This document shows, piece after piece, positions 1 through 8,185 of a stretch of 19,152 nt of DNA. The stretch is from JBGTHB01 sp041746415 (GTDB lineage: Bacteria > Pseudomonadota > Gammaproteobacteria > Coxiellales > Coxiellaceae). The stretch's first letter is position 1. Each line of letters begins with the position of its first letter. The notes beneath the pieces are model-generated. The model made no database searches, was not told the origin of the DNA, and was given only the letters and a program-made list of their open reading frames with translations. The stretch covers positions 1-19,152 of the forward strand of contig JBGTHB010000206.1 in the NCBI GenBank assembly GCA_041746415.1, in the 5' to 3' direction. The translations under genes and the position numbers were made by a program.

Positions 1-963
1 CTCACTGCCGATACACTCGGCTATCGGCGCAAAGCACGCATCGGGGTGAAATTTGTTGCTGGCAAAGAAAAAGTTTTAGTTGGCTTTCGTGAACGCGGCA
101 ACGCATTTGTTGCTGATCTCAAACAGTGCCAAATTTTACACCCCAGCATTGGTAAAAAAATTGAATCCTTAAGTCGCTTTTTCTTTTCGCTTGAAGCACA
201 TAATAGCATTCCGCAGTTGGAAATTGCCGTCGACGATCATGGCTGCGCTTTAATTTTACGCCATCTTAAAGCGCTGACGCACGCAGATAAAATCGCTTTG
301 CTTAACTATTGCCGCGAACATAAATTTAAACTTTATTTGCAACCAGGTGGGCCTGAAACCATTCGTTTGTTTTGTAATGCACCCGACAGCACGGATCCCT
401 TTTTGCATTACCAATTGCGGCAGCAACAACTGCATTTTAATTTTTTACCCGAACAATTCACTCAAGTGAATTTTGCAATTAATCAATTAATGATTAATCA
501 AGCATTACAGTTATTAGAGCTGACTAAGCAAGATCGGGTGCTGGATTTATTTTGCGGTATTGGCAACTTTAGTCTGCCACTCGCGCGCCACGCCAAACAC
601 GTTACAGGCGTGGAAGGTGACGCGACAGCCATTAGCATGGCGCGTTTTAACGCCTTACAAAATCAATTACACCACACCGATTTTATTACTGCTGATCTTT
701 ACAAACCGTTCGCTGCGTTTCACTTTAGCCAACAACAATATGACAAAATTCTCTTAGACCCACCGCGCACTGGCGCGCTTGAAACACTGCCGGCCATTAT
801 TGCCTGGCGTCCCAAAAAACTACTTTATATATCATGCAATCCCAGCACATTCGTGCGTGATGCCGCAGAACTGGTCCAAAAAGGCTATACTTTGCATAGC
901 GTTGGCATCATGGATATGTTTACGCACACCAAACATGTGGAAACAATGGCATTATTTGTATGA
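1..963 (+). CDS. rlmD: 23S rRNA (uracil-1939-C5)-methyltransferase RlmD, 5'-truncated by the window edge
   Basis: Reading frame 1 is open from base 1, so the start lies outside the window; a GTG at 46 in the same frame is internal. The protein is an SAM-dependent RNA m5U methyltransferase of the TrmA/RlmD family. Visible motifs are the YRRKARIGVKF segment and the KQCQIL cysteine (a likely Fe-S ligand in RlmD), the SAM-binding loop VLDLFCGIGNFSLPLA, DPPRTGA, and SCNPSTFVRDA, whose cysteine is the family nucleophile. The C-terminal HVETMALFV contains the conserved glutamate used as general base. The N-terminal TRAM domain and the other Fe-S cysteines are not in the window. The stop overlaps the relA start by ATGA, and the rlmD-relA order is the one found in E. 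coli. The assignment to RlmD rather than TrmA or RlmC rests on the motifs together with the relA neighbour. Confidence 0.95.
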   Translation, partial: LTADTLGYRRKARIGVKFVAGKEKVLVGFRERGNAFVADLKQCQILHPSIGKKIESLSRFFFSLEAHNSIPQLEIAVDDHGCALILRHLKALTHADKIALLNYCREHKFKLYLQPGGPETIRLFCNAPDSTDPFLHYQLRQQQLHFNFLPEQFTQVNFAINQLMINQALQLLELTKQDRVLDLFCGIGNFSLPLARHAKHVTGVEGDATAISMARFNALQNQLHHTDFITADLYKPFAAFHFSQQQYDKILLDPPRTGALETLPAIIAWRPKKLLYISCNPSTFVRDAAELVQKGYTLHSVGIMDMFTHTKHVETMALFV

Positions 964-3113
964 CAAAAAAAGCGTTATCTGCCGAGGTTGAAGCATGGCT
1001 TCAAGCCACCGGTGAACGCTACCCAAATTTTGATACTAACCAACTCGAACAAGCCTGCCGTAACGCGACTGAAATTGACCCAAGCAAAGTCAGCATTGGA
1101 CTAGCCATTGCCGACGAATTATTACCACTTGGCACACGTGAAGAGAGTTTACTTACCGCTATTTTGTATCCAAGTTTTCACGCACAACAACACGTGCAAC
1201 AATTTATTATTGATCAACACGGCGAAGCCATCTGGCACCTGCTAGTAGCCACACAGCGTATGAGCTTAATGGATGAGTGGACTCAGTTAAATAACAGCGA
1301 ATTCGCCACCAGTCATCACCACCATGAAAATTTGCGTAAAATGTTATTGGCCATGATTGACGATGTGCGCATTGTGTTAATTAAATTAGCTGAGCGCTTA
1401 GCCACATTAAAGCACAACAAAAACGCCACTGACAAAATCAAGCACGCTATGGCGGCACAAATCCTACATCTTTATGCGCCACTCGCCAATCGTCTGGGTA
1501 TCGGCCAATTAAAATGGCAACTTGAAGATTTTGCATTTCGTTATTTAGAACCAGAACGCTACAAACAAATTTCCAGTGAGCTTAAACTGCGCCGCGTCGA
1601 ACGCGAGGCTTATATTATCAAAATGAAATCCCTTCTAAATGATTTACTGTTAAAAGCGGATATAAGCGAAGCGCAAGTAAGCGGGCGACCCAAACACATT
1701 TACAGTATTTATAAAAAAACCCAACGCAAAAATCTTCCCGTTTCAGAAATTTATGACACCAGTGCCCTGCGAATTTTAGTGCCGAATATCAGCGACTGTT
1801 ATCGCTTATTGAGCTTGGTGCATAATGAGTGGCAACCCATTCCATCTGAATTTGATGATTACATCGCAAACCCAAAGCCGAATGGCTATCAATCTATTCA
1901 CACCGCAGTCATCGGTCCGGGCAAACAAAATATTGAAATTCAAATTCGCACCCTAAAAATGCATGATGATGCAGAATTAGGTGTGGCGGCACACTGGCAA
2001 TATAAAGAAGGCAGCGATCAGCAGCAGCAAATTGGTCAGAAGATTAATTGGTTGCGTGAACTATTAGAATGGCAACAAGAAGTCAGCAATGAAAGTAAAG
2101 ATACATCAATCAGCGATCTGTTTACTGATCGTATTTATGTCTTCACTCCCAATGGCGATGCGCTTGATTTAGCTAGCGGCGCCACCGCTTTGGATTTTGC
2201 CTACCAGGTGCATACTGAAATTGGTCACCGCTGCCGTGGTGCCAAAGTGAATGGAAAAATTGTGCCCCTCACTCAACCCTTACAAACCGGTGATCATGTT
2301 GAAATATTGACAGGCAAAAATGCCAGCCCATCACGCGATTGGATTCGCAATGACAGCCCTTATTTAAAAACTGCTGCCGCCAAAGCAAAAGTGCGGCATT
2401 GGTTTAAACGCCAATTTTACGCCGCCCATTTGGAATCCGGGCAACTGCTGTGGGAAAAGTTTTGTGCGCAACAGCATTATCCTAAAAATGCGTTAAATGA
2501 AATCTATCCACAGTTTAATTTTAAAAGCGTCAAAGATTTGTTAGCAGCACTTGGTGCGGGTGACATCAGCTCTCAAGCCATCTCACAACGGCTAAAGCCA
2601 TTATACGAATCGTCACCAAACGTCATCCCCACTTCAATTGTTGCCAGCCACATCAAGCCAAAACACCGCACCTCATTTATTATTGCCGGCGTTGACGATG
2701 TCTTAACGCAATTGGCGCGTTGCTGCAGCCCCATTCCAGGTGATGACATTGTCGGCTACATCACTCAAGGCCGTGGCATCACCATACATAAAGCAGCTTG
2801 CCATAATATTGATAACGCCAAATTAAAAAAACCCGAGCGCTTGGTCGATGCACAATGGCCCACGCATTCTGACAATTATTATCCGGTGAGTCTGCAAATT
2901 GAGGCACAAGACCGCTCGGGATTATTACGCGACATTAGCAGCATAATCGCCAATGAAAACGCTTCCATACTCAGCGCGAAAAGCCAACTCAACCGCATTG
3001 ACAACATCGCCCTAATTACCTTCACTTTGCAAACACAAGGTAAAGAACAGCTAGCAAAAATCCAACAAAAAATTCACCAGATACCCGGGGTGGATAAGGT
3101 TAGACGTGGTTAA
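960..3113 (+). CDS. relA: (p)ppGpp synthetase RelA (GTP pyrophosphokinase)
   Basis: This 717-residue protein transfers pyrophosphate from ATP to GTP/GDP on stalled ribosomes in the stringent response; E. coli RelA has 744 residues. Domains in order: an N-terminal hydrolase-like domain (about 20-190) that has lost the SpoT-type HD motif (AILYPSFHAQ where an HD pair is expected), the synthetase domain (about 240-370), a TGS domain (about 400-462, from DRIYVFTPNG), the cysteine-containing region RCCSPIPGDDIVGY, and a C-terminal ACT domain (from about 640). The acidic EFDD motif at 297-300 is the signature of synthetase-only RelA; bifunctional Rel/SpoT carries RxKD. Likely catalytic acids are Asp266 (EIYDTSALRI) and Glu326 (EIQIRT). 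Translation is coupled to rlmD through an ATGA overlap. The gene appears intact and should be synthetase-only. Confidence 0.97.
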   Translation: MTKKALSAEVEAWLQATGERYPNFDTNQLEQACRNATEIDPSKVSIGLAIADELLPLGTREESLLTAILYPSFHAQQHVQQFIIDQHGEAIWHLLVATQRMSLMDEWTQLNNSEFATSHHHHENLRKMLLAMIDDVRIVLIKLAERLATLKHNKNATDKIKHAMAAQILHLYAPLANRLGIGQLKWQLEDFAFRYLEPERYKQISSELKLRRVEREAYIIKMKSLLNDLLLKADISEAQVSGRPKHIYSIYKKTQRKNLPVSEIYDTSALRILVPNISDCYRLLSLVHNEWQPIPSEFDDYIANPKPNGYQSIHTAVIGPGKQNIEIQIRTLKMHDDAELGVAAHWQYKEGSDQQQQIGQKINWLRELLEWQQEVSNESKDTSISDLFTDRIYVFTPNGDALDLASGATALDFAYQVHTEIGHRCRGAKVNGKIVPLTQPLQTGDHVEILTGKNASPSRDWIRNDSPYLKTAAAKAKVRHWFKRQFYAAHLESGQLLWEKFCAQQHYPKNALNEIYPQFNFKSVKDLLAALGAGDISSQAISQRLKPLYESSPNVIPTSIVASHIKPKHRTSFIIAGVDDVLTQLARCCSPIPGDDIVGYITQGRGITIHKAACHNIDNAKLKKPERLVDAQWPTHSDNYYPVSLQIEAQDRSGLLRDISSIIANENASILSAKSQLNRIDNIALITFTLQTQGKEQLAKIQQKIHQIPGVDKVRRG

Positions 3114-3117
3114 TTGT

Positions 3118-3133
3118 TGGTGTTTTTACACCA
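3118..3133 (+). terminator. Small stem-loop just after relA
   Basis: TGGTGT / ACACCA form a 6-bp stem with a TTTT loop, starting 5 nt after the relA stop. No T tract follows, so it is at best a weak terminator or an mRNA 3'-end stabiliser. Confidence 0.3.
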
Positions 3134-3209
3134 CAGGCGATATTAATTCACGCTTTGCGGCATGGGGACGGTCGCATCCTTATTGGCGACGACTAAAACA
3201 CAAATATCA

Positions 3210-3238
3210 TTGCAAACACGACCAGCGCATCCTATGCT
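3210..3238 (+). promoter_or_regulatory. Candidate sigma70 promoter of the amidoligase operon
   Basis: TTGCAA (3210-3215) and TATGCT (3233-3238) are separated by exactly 17 bp, each matching 4 of 6 consensus bases. They lie about 31 bp upstream of the ATG at 3269, which has a weak AAAGGG ribosome-binding sequence at 3261-3266. This is the only plausible promoter I see in the 155-bp gap before the four-gene operon. A further small inverted repeat, GTCGC/GCGAC at 3171-3190, lies just upstream. Confidence 0.4.
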
Positions 3239-3268
3239 TTACCTATATTTTTTTAATATTAAAGGGCC

Positions 3269-3994
3269 ATGCTTAATATATCTATCCAAACCCAGCCTGA
3301 CGACGACACGTGTGGCCCCACAAGCTTACACGCGGTTTATGAATATTTTGGTGAAAAAGTTTCACTCGAGCAAATCATTAACGAAGTAGAACGGGTCAGT
3401 AATGGCGGCACCGTCGCCGCACTCTTAGGAAAACATGCCTTACAACACAATTATAACGCCACCATTTACATTTATAATTTAGATTTATTTGACCCAAGCT
3501 GGTTTGTGCCCAACCCATTAGATCATGCAGCATTAATTTTCAAACTCGAAGAACAATTGCAATTTAAAAAAACCAAACGACTATTGGAAGCCACACACGC
3601 CTATGTGGATTTTTTAAATATGGGCGGGGAAATTGTGTTTCGCGATTTGAATGCGCAACTGTTCAAACAATATTTTGATCGCGACATTCCCATACTCGCT
3701 GGCCTTAGCGCTACTTATCTTTATCAAAGCATGCGTGAACGCTCCAGTAGAGTGAAAGGACAAATGATTTACGACGATTTACGTGGCGAACCCTGCGGGC
3801 ATTTTGTCGTCTTAAATGGTTATGATGAAACACATCGCCACATTATTGTGGCTGATCCGCATCGCGAAAATCCGCTGTCAAACGATAACTATTATAAGGT
3901 AAGAAGCGGCCGCTTGATCACAGCGATTATATTAGGCGTACTAACTTATGATGCCAATCTGCTGATCATTGAGCCTAAAAAAACAAAAAAATGA
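3269..3994 (+). CDS. C39-like (papain-fold) cysteine peptidase or transferase, DUF3335-like, first gene of the amidoligase operon
   Basis: The protein has 241 residues. QTQPDDDTCGPTSLHAVYEYFG at the N-terminus is the typical active-site helix of C39/papain-like enzymes, with Cys15 as nucleophile. GEPCGHFVVLNGYD supplies His178 and HIIVADPHRE supplies Asp196, so a Cys-His-Asp triad is complete. There is no signal peptide and no transmembrane or ABC-transporter part, unlike bacteriocin-exporter C39 domains, so it should act in the cytoplasm. The last four bases overlap the start of the ATP-grasp gene (ATGA), and three amide-bond enzymes follow. From that context it probably cleaves or transfers a gamma-glutamyl or peptide amide made by the neighbours; the substrate is unknown. 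The start is fixed by Cys15 lying so close to the N-terminus. A run of seven A residues (3985-3991) directly precedes the stop. Confidence 0.75.
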   Translation: MLNISIQTQPDDDTCGPTSLHAVYEYFGEKVSLEQIINEVERVSNGGTVAALLGKHALQHNYNATIYIYNLDLFDPSWFVPNPLDHAALIFKLEEQLQFKKTKRLLEATHAYVDFLNMGGEIVFRDLNAQLFKQYFDRDIPILAGLSATYLYQSMRERSSRVKGQMIYDDLRGEPCGHFVVLNGYDETHRHIIVADPHRENPLSNDNYYKVRSGRLITAIILGVLTYDANLLIIEPKKTKK

Positions 3995-5451
3995 AAACAA
4001 TTATTGTAACCAACAAGCCAGAACAATGGCAATTTGCAAAAGATAACGTGCATATTATTTCAGCGATCAATTACCTTACCGGTGATTACGATCAAGAAAA
4101 AACACCGCTGCGCATTATTAATCTTTGCCACTCTTATCAATACCAAACGTATGGCTACTATGTGTCGCTGCTTGCAACCGCTCGTGGCCACAAAGTCATT
4201 CCGAGTGTAACGGCAATTGAAGACATCAAAAACACCACCTTATTTACTATGCAGTCGGATTACCTCACCGACGAAATTCAAAAAGCATTGGAGCTACTAA
4301 AGTCAGATACGTTTACTCTCAGTATTTATTTTGGTAAAAATATTGGTAAACGTTACGCGCGTCTCGCTAAACAGTTACATAATTTATTTCCTTTGCCCAT
4401 TTTCAGAGTGCAATTTAAATTTAAGAAAAAATGGCGCATCCAAAATATTTTTGCTATTTCAATAGAAGATATTCCGGAACAGCATTTGTCGTTTTTTCAT
4501 GAATCCGCAATCGAGTATTTTGAGAAAAAGCGTTTTTACTTACAGCGTAAAAAATCATTTTTTTATGATATGGCGATTCTCGTTAACCCAGATGAAAAGA
4601 CCTCTCCTTCTGATGAAGCGGCGATTGAAAAATTTATTGAAGCCGCTGAAAAATTAGAAATTCATGCCGAAACCATAGAGCGTGATTCATTGCGTTTTAT
4701 CGCTGAATACGACGCCTTATTTATTCGCGAAACCACTTCTGTAAATCATCACACTTATCGCTTTTCGCGACGCGCCGCCGCAGAAGGTTTAGTGGTCATG
4801 GACAGCCCCACTGCTATCGTAAAATGCTCTAATAAAGTTTATCTAGCAGAATTGCTACACAAAAACAGCATTAAAACACCAAGAACATATATTTTTAATC
4901 GCAATGATTGGCAGCAGAAAGTCAGCAAAGTCACGTTTCCCTGTGTTTTAAAATTGCCTGACAGCGCATTTTCACAAGGCGTGGTAAAAGTTGAAACCGC
5001 CTCAGCGCTTGAAGAAGAACTGAAAAATTTTTTTAAACTGTCTGACATGATCGTTATCCAAGACTTTATGCCTTCCGCTTATGATTGGCGTATTGGTGTT
5101 TTAGACAACGAACCCTTGTTCGCCTGTCGCTATTTTATGGCAAAAGACCATTGGCAGATTCTCAATTGGCAAACTGACAGCGAGGATCATGAAGGCAATT
5201 TTGAAACCGTGCCAATCTTAGAGGTACCGCCGGTGGTGATCCAAGCCGCGTTGAAAACAGCTAAATTGATTGGCAACGAACTGTATGGCGTCGACTTAAA
5301 AGAAGTGAATAACGACGCCTACGTTATTGAAATCAACGATAATCCAAGTATTGATATTGGGGTTGAAGATCAGGTTCTCGGTGATGAACTGTATTTTAAA
5401 ATCATGCAAAGTTTTTTAAATCGGATGAAAAAATCATATGGTCAAAAATAG
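3991..5451 (+). CDS. RimK-like ATP-grasp amide/peptide ligase with N-terminal RLAN-type domain
   Basis: The 486-residue protein has two parts. Residues 1-190 form an alpha/beta region (MKTIIVTNKP, LRIINLCHSYQYQTYGYYVSLLA) typical of the RLAN domain attached to some RimK-like proteins. Residues about 200-480 form an ATP-grasp ligase: the nucleotide-binding lysine is in PCVLKLPDSAFSQG (Lys321), followed by VIQDFMPSAYDWRIGV (Asp365, Arg367). The metal-binding end is GVDLKEVN and VIEINDNPSIDIG (Asp435, Glu447, Asn449). Such enzymes activate a carboxylate as acyl phosphate and join it to an amine; RimK itself adds glutamates to ribosomal protein S6. This protein is much longer than RimK (about 300 residues), and the operon points to a small-molecule or peptide substrate. 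There is no clear ribosome-binding site, so expression probably depends on coupling to the upstream gene. It overlaps the next gene by 14 nt. Confidence 0.85.
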   Translation: MKTIIVTNKPEQWQFAKDNVHIISAINYLTGDYDQEKTPLRIINLCHSYQYQTYGYYVSLLATARGHKVIPSVTAIEDIKNTTLFTMQSDYLTDEIQKALELLKSDTFTLSIYFGKNIGKRYARLAKQLHNLFPLPIFRVQFKFKKKWRIQNIFAISIEDIPEQHLSFFHESAIEYFEKKRFYLQRKKSFFYDMAILVNPDEKTSPSDEAAIEKFIEAAEKLEIHAETIERDSLRFIAEYDALFIRETTSVNHHTYRFSRRAAAEGLVVMDSPTAIVKCSNKVYLAELLHKNSIKTPRTYIFNRNDWQQKVSKVTFPCVLKLPDSAFSQGVVKVETASALEEELKNFFKLSDMIVIQDFMPSAYDWRIGVLDNEPLFACRYFMAKDHWQILNWQTDSEDHEGNFETVPILEVPPVVIQAALKTAKLIGNELYGVDLKEVNNDAYVIEINDNPSIDIGVEDQVLGDELYFKIMQSFLNRMKKSYGQK

Positions 5452-6667
5452 CTATTCCTTATTTTCTGTTTTCGGCATTGAAATGGAATATATGATCGTG
5501 CAGCGTGATACGCTGGCGATCGTTCCTATTGCTGATAAATTAATTGGCTCAGTCGCAGGAGAAATCACTTCCGAAGTAGAATGCGGCGATGTGGCCTTAA
5601 ACAACGAACTGGCATTGCACATTATCGAACTTAAAACCAACGGGCCTACTGCCAATTTAATTGGCTTAGATAAAAAATTTCATCATCAGCTCGTTGAACT
5701 CAACACCATACTTAATAACGATAATGCCACATTAATGCCGACGGGCACGCATCCATTTTTTATTCCTGACCGCAATATAGCCCTGTGGCCACACGACGAT
5801 CAAATCATTTACCAAACTTACAATAAAATATTTGATTGCAATGGCCACGGTTGGTCAAATCTACAAAGTGTGCACATCAACTTACCTTTTGCCAACAATG
5901 ATGAATTCACTAAACTTCACAGCGCCATTCGCATTATATTACCGTTGATTCCAGCATTAGCCGCAAGCACACCTTTTTCTGAGGGGAAATTATCTGATGC
6001 CTTAGACACACGCTTACTGCATTACGGCAAAAATCAAGCGCTACTGCCACAGATCGCCGGTGATATCATTCCTGAATTTGTCGGCAGTATAGATGCTTAT
6101 CACACCGATATTTTGATACCAATGTATGATGCCATTAGTCCACACGATCCCGATAAAATACTGCAACATGAATGGCTTAATTCACGCGGAGCCATTGCAC
6201 GCTTTGAACGTGACGCCATTGAAATTCGAGTGACGGATATTCAAGAATCACCTTTAATGGATTTAGCCGTGATTAGCTCAATTGTGGCAGCCATTAAATA
6301 TATTATTGCGAATAATGAATTGTTTATCACGCAACCATTAAGTGCTAGTGAGCTTAAGCAACTGTACAATAACGCCATTTATTTTGGCTTCGATGCCGAA
6401 GTAACTGACACGGATTATTTATCTCAGCTAGGCTTAAGCGCCAATAAATGCAGCATGCGTGAAATCTGGCAGCACCTCATCCACAACGGTGCTGATGAGG
6501 CAACCACGTATTACACTAAACCCATTCAATTTATTTTAAATAATGGAAGCCTAGCGCAACGTTTAAAAGCCGCGTACTTAAAAAATCCCCAGCGTGAAAC
6601 GATTAATAAATTATTTTTAAACTTATGCAAGTGCCTTGAACAAAATGGAACTTTTCATGGCGACTAA
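5438..6667 (+). CDS. GCS2-family carboxylate-amine ligase (glutamate-cysteine-ligase-like)
   Basis: The 409-residue protein has the glutamine-synthetase-like fold of the GCS2 family. The first strand carries FGIEMEYMI (residues 12-20), whose acidic residues bind metal in this family. NLQSVHINLP contains His146, and SRGAIARFERDAIEIRVTD (249-267) contains the conserved arginine/glutamate strand, with Arg264. Members ligate glutamate or another gamma-carboxylate to an amine using ATP, as in glutathione or YbdK-type reactions. It is distant enough from gshA that calling it a true glutamate-cysteine ligase would be unsafe. The start at 5438 overlaps the ATP-grasp gene by 14 nt and puts FGIEMEY at the expected place. 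The pairing with a RimK-like ligase suggests two successive amide-forming steps on one product. Confidence 0.8.
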   Translation: MVKNSYSLFSVFGIEMEYMIVQRDTLAIVPIADKLIGSVAGEITSEVECGDVALNNELALHIIELKTNGPTANLIGLDKKFHHQLVELNTILNNDNATLMPTGTHPFFIPDRNIALWPHDDQIIYQTYNKIFDCNGHGWSNLQSVHINLPFANNDEFTKLHSAIRIILPLIPALAASTPFSEGKLSDALDTRLLHYGKNQALLPQIAGDIIPEFVGSIDAYHTDILIPMYDAISPHDPDKILQHEWLNSRGAIARFERDAIEIRVTDIQESPLMDLAVISSIVAAIKYIIANNELFITQPLSASELKQLYNNAIYFGFDAEVTDTDYLSQLGLSANKCSMREIWQHLIHNGADEATTYYTKPIQFILNNGSLAQRLKAAYLKNPQRETINKLFLNLCKCLEQNGTFHGD

Positions 6668-7346
6668 ATTAATTCTAACTTGTGAACACGCATCTAATGC
6701 TGCACCTAAACAATACCATAACTTAATTCCCAAACGTGTACTCGCCACACATCGCGGCTATGATATCGGAACCAAAGCGGTCTACACCTATTTAAAAAAT
6801 CACTTAACTTGCTACGCTCAAGCTGCTGCATACTCGCGCTTGCTGATCGAAATGAACCGTAGCCTAAATCATCCTGGGTTGTTTTCTCAGTGGAGCAGCA
6901 AATTAAGTGAAAATGAAAAACGTCAACTTATCGAAAATTTATACATTCCTTATCGCAACAAAATTATTAGCACCATCAAGCAAGCGCTAAAAAAAAATCT
7001 AGTTATTCACATCGCGGTGCATTCATTTACACCGGTACTGCATAACATCAAACGCACCACCGATATAGGTTTGCTATATGATCCCAAAAAAATAGCTGAA
7101 AAACGCTTTTGTCAAAGTTGGAAACACGCCATTAAAGCGAACAGTGATTATGTGGTTAAAATGAATTATCCCTACAAAGGCACAGCTGATGGTTTGACCT
7201 CGTATTTAAATAGTGTTTTTCCAACTAACTACATTGGCATTGAAATAGAAATCAATCAAAAATTTGCTATCAAAAAGCAGTTGGCGCCGCTGCAACATAT
7301 GCTACTAAAAACCTTGCAGTCTGTTATTTCAAAAATGCAAATTTAA
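6657..7346 (+). CDS. N-formylglutamate-amidohydrolase-like zinc hydrolase
   Basis: From the ATG at 6657 the protein has 229 residues. LILTCEHASNAAP at the N-terminus matches the CEHAgN-x-P motif of the predicted N-formylglutamate amidohydrolase family, with Glu10 and His11 as probable zinc ligands. Also present are VIHIAVHSFTP, TDIGLLYDP, NYPYKGTADGLTSYL and YIGIEIEINQK, all in family order. The classical enzyme releases glutamate from N-formylglutamate in histidine breakdown, but no hut gene is nearby. Here it more likely trims an acyl-glutamate or glutamyl amide made by the preceding ligases. I chose 6657 because GGAA (6647-6650) is spaced 6 nt from it; the ATG at 6645 and TTG at 6636 are possible but lack such a site. 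The gene overlaps the GCS2-like gene by 11 nt and the convergent DUF155 gene by 18 nt. Confidence 0.82.
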   Translation: MATKLILTCEHASNAAPKQYHNLIPKRVLATHRGYDIGTKAVYTYLKNHLTCYAQAAAYSRLLIEMNRSLNHPGLFSQWSSKLSENEKRQLIENLYIPYRNKIISTIKQALKKNLVIHIAVHSFTPVLHNIKRTTDIGLLYDPKKIAEKRFCQSWKHAIKANSDYVVKMNYPYKGTADGLTSYLNSVFPTNYIGIEIEINQKFAIKKQLAPLQHMLLKTLQSVISKMQI

Positions 7347-8135
7347 CACATTAAAGATAATCTCAACGGCAATCAATATGATGATAATTATTTCTAAGCG
7401 AGACTCGTGTCGTGTTTCAAGGTAGCCATTAAACATTAAAAATATCTCATTAAGCGTATTCAGTTTCTCATTGAGCACTTTTGCGCGCTCTGGAATATCC
7501 ATGTAACGCTGCATTTTTAAATAGCTTTCCTCAAGATTTGGATGCTGCCAAAAAAACTTGGGCTGATACAAAAAATCACTCACTAAATTTAACTCCGCTT
7601 TGGAAGTTAAAATCGCACCGATAATTTTTTGAATTTTCTTATGACGAATTGACAGCAAACCTGAACGCGATAAATTGCGCGTCATCGGCATATAGCGTTT
7701 AATTTGACGCTCTAATTTTTCTTCATAGGATTTAAGTTTAATGGATTGCGAAAATCCGTACGACATACTCAACTTAAGCTCTAAGTCATCTTCTTCTAGC
7801 TCAAGGCAATCAACGCTAAAATAATCATGAGGATATAAATTAGTGCGTCCAGTAATTTTATACGTGAACGCGTCTTTGAGCGGTTTATGCAAAGAATTGG
7901 TGAGAGAATCTTGCAATAACTTGAGATAAGGTCGCATTTGATAACGCTTGATATTCCACGTAACCAATGTGCCATTAGCAAACACAAAGCACAGTGCTTT
8001 TGTCGTTTTTAATTCAATGACAATCACTTGCGATTGCCGCATAACACGGTAACATTCCAATGAACGCGCATTACGCTCGGCAATTTGCAAATCAATTCGA
8101 TCAGCTAGACAATAACTTAAACATTCCATCGTCAT
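7329..8135 (-). CDS. RMD1/DUF155 family protein with C-terminal membrane anchor
   Basis: The 268-residue protein has the DUF155/RMD1/YagE features: a basic N-terminal half, the central ALCFVFANGTLVTWN strand, a long charged helical region (about 135-240), and a single C-terminal transmembrane helix (LEIIIIILIAVEIIF, about 246-260) preceded by ETRHESR. RMD1 relatives in eukaryotes are mitochondrial or membrane proteins; the bacterial members have no established biochemical role. The gene is the last of the minus-strand run, 50 bp after tag, and its 3' end overlaps the convergent N-formylglutamate-amidohydrolase-like gene. AGGG shortly before the ATG at 8133-8135 is a modest ribosome-binding site; a second ATG two codons later is possible. 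Confidence 0.8.
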   Translation of the reverse strand: MTMECLSYCLADRIDLQIAERNARSLECYRVMRQSQVIVIELKTTKALCFVFANGTLVTWNIKRYQMRPYLKLLQDSLTNSLHKPLKDAFTYKITGRTNLYPHDYFSVDCLELEEDDLELKLSMSYGFSQSIKLKSYEEKLERQIKRYMPMTRNLSRSGLLSIRHKKIQKIIGAILTSKAELNLVSDFLYQPKFFWQHPNLEESYLKMQRYMDIPERAKVLNEKLNTLNEIFLMFNGYLETRHESRLEIIIIILIAVEIIFNVLNLHF

Positions 8136-8185
8136 ACACCCTATTACTTTATTATTTTGACAAAGATCAATCCGTTACACCATCT

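Noticed and set aside
6636..6656. Upstream TTG (6636) or ATG (6645) start for the N-formylglutamate-amidohydrolase-like gene
   Set aside because: The ATG at 6657 has a GGAA site at suitable spacing and begins close to the conserved CEH motif.
6657..7346. Histidine utilisation (hut) enzyme HutG-type assignment
   Set aside because: No hut gene is nearby and the gene is embedded in a ligase operon, so a histidine-degradation role is not supported.
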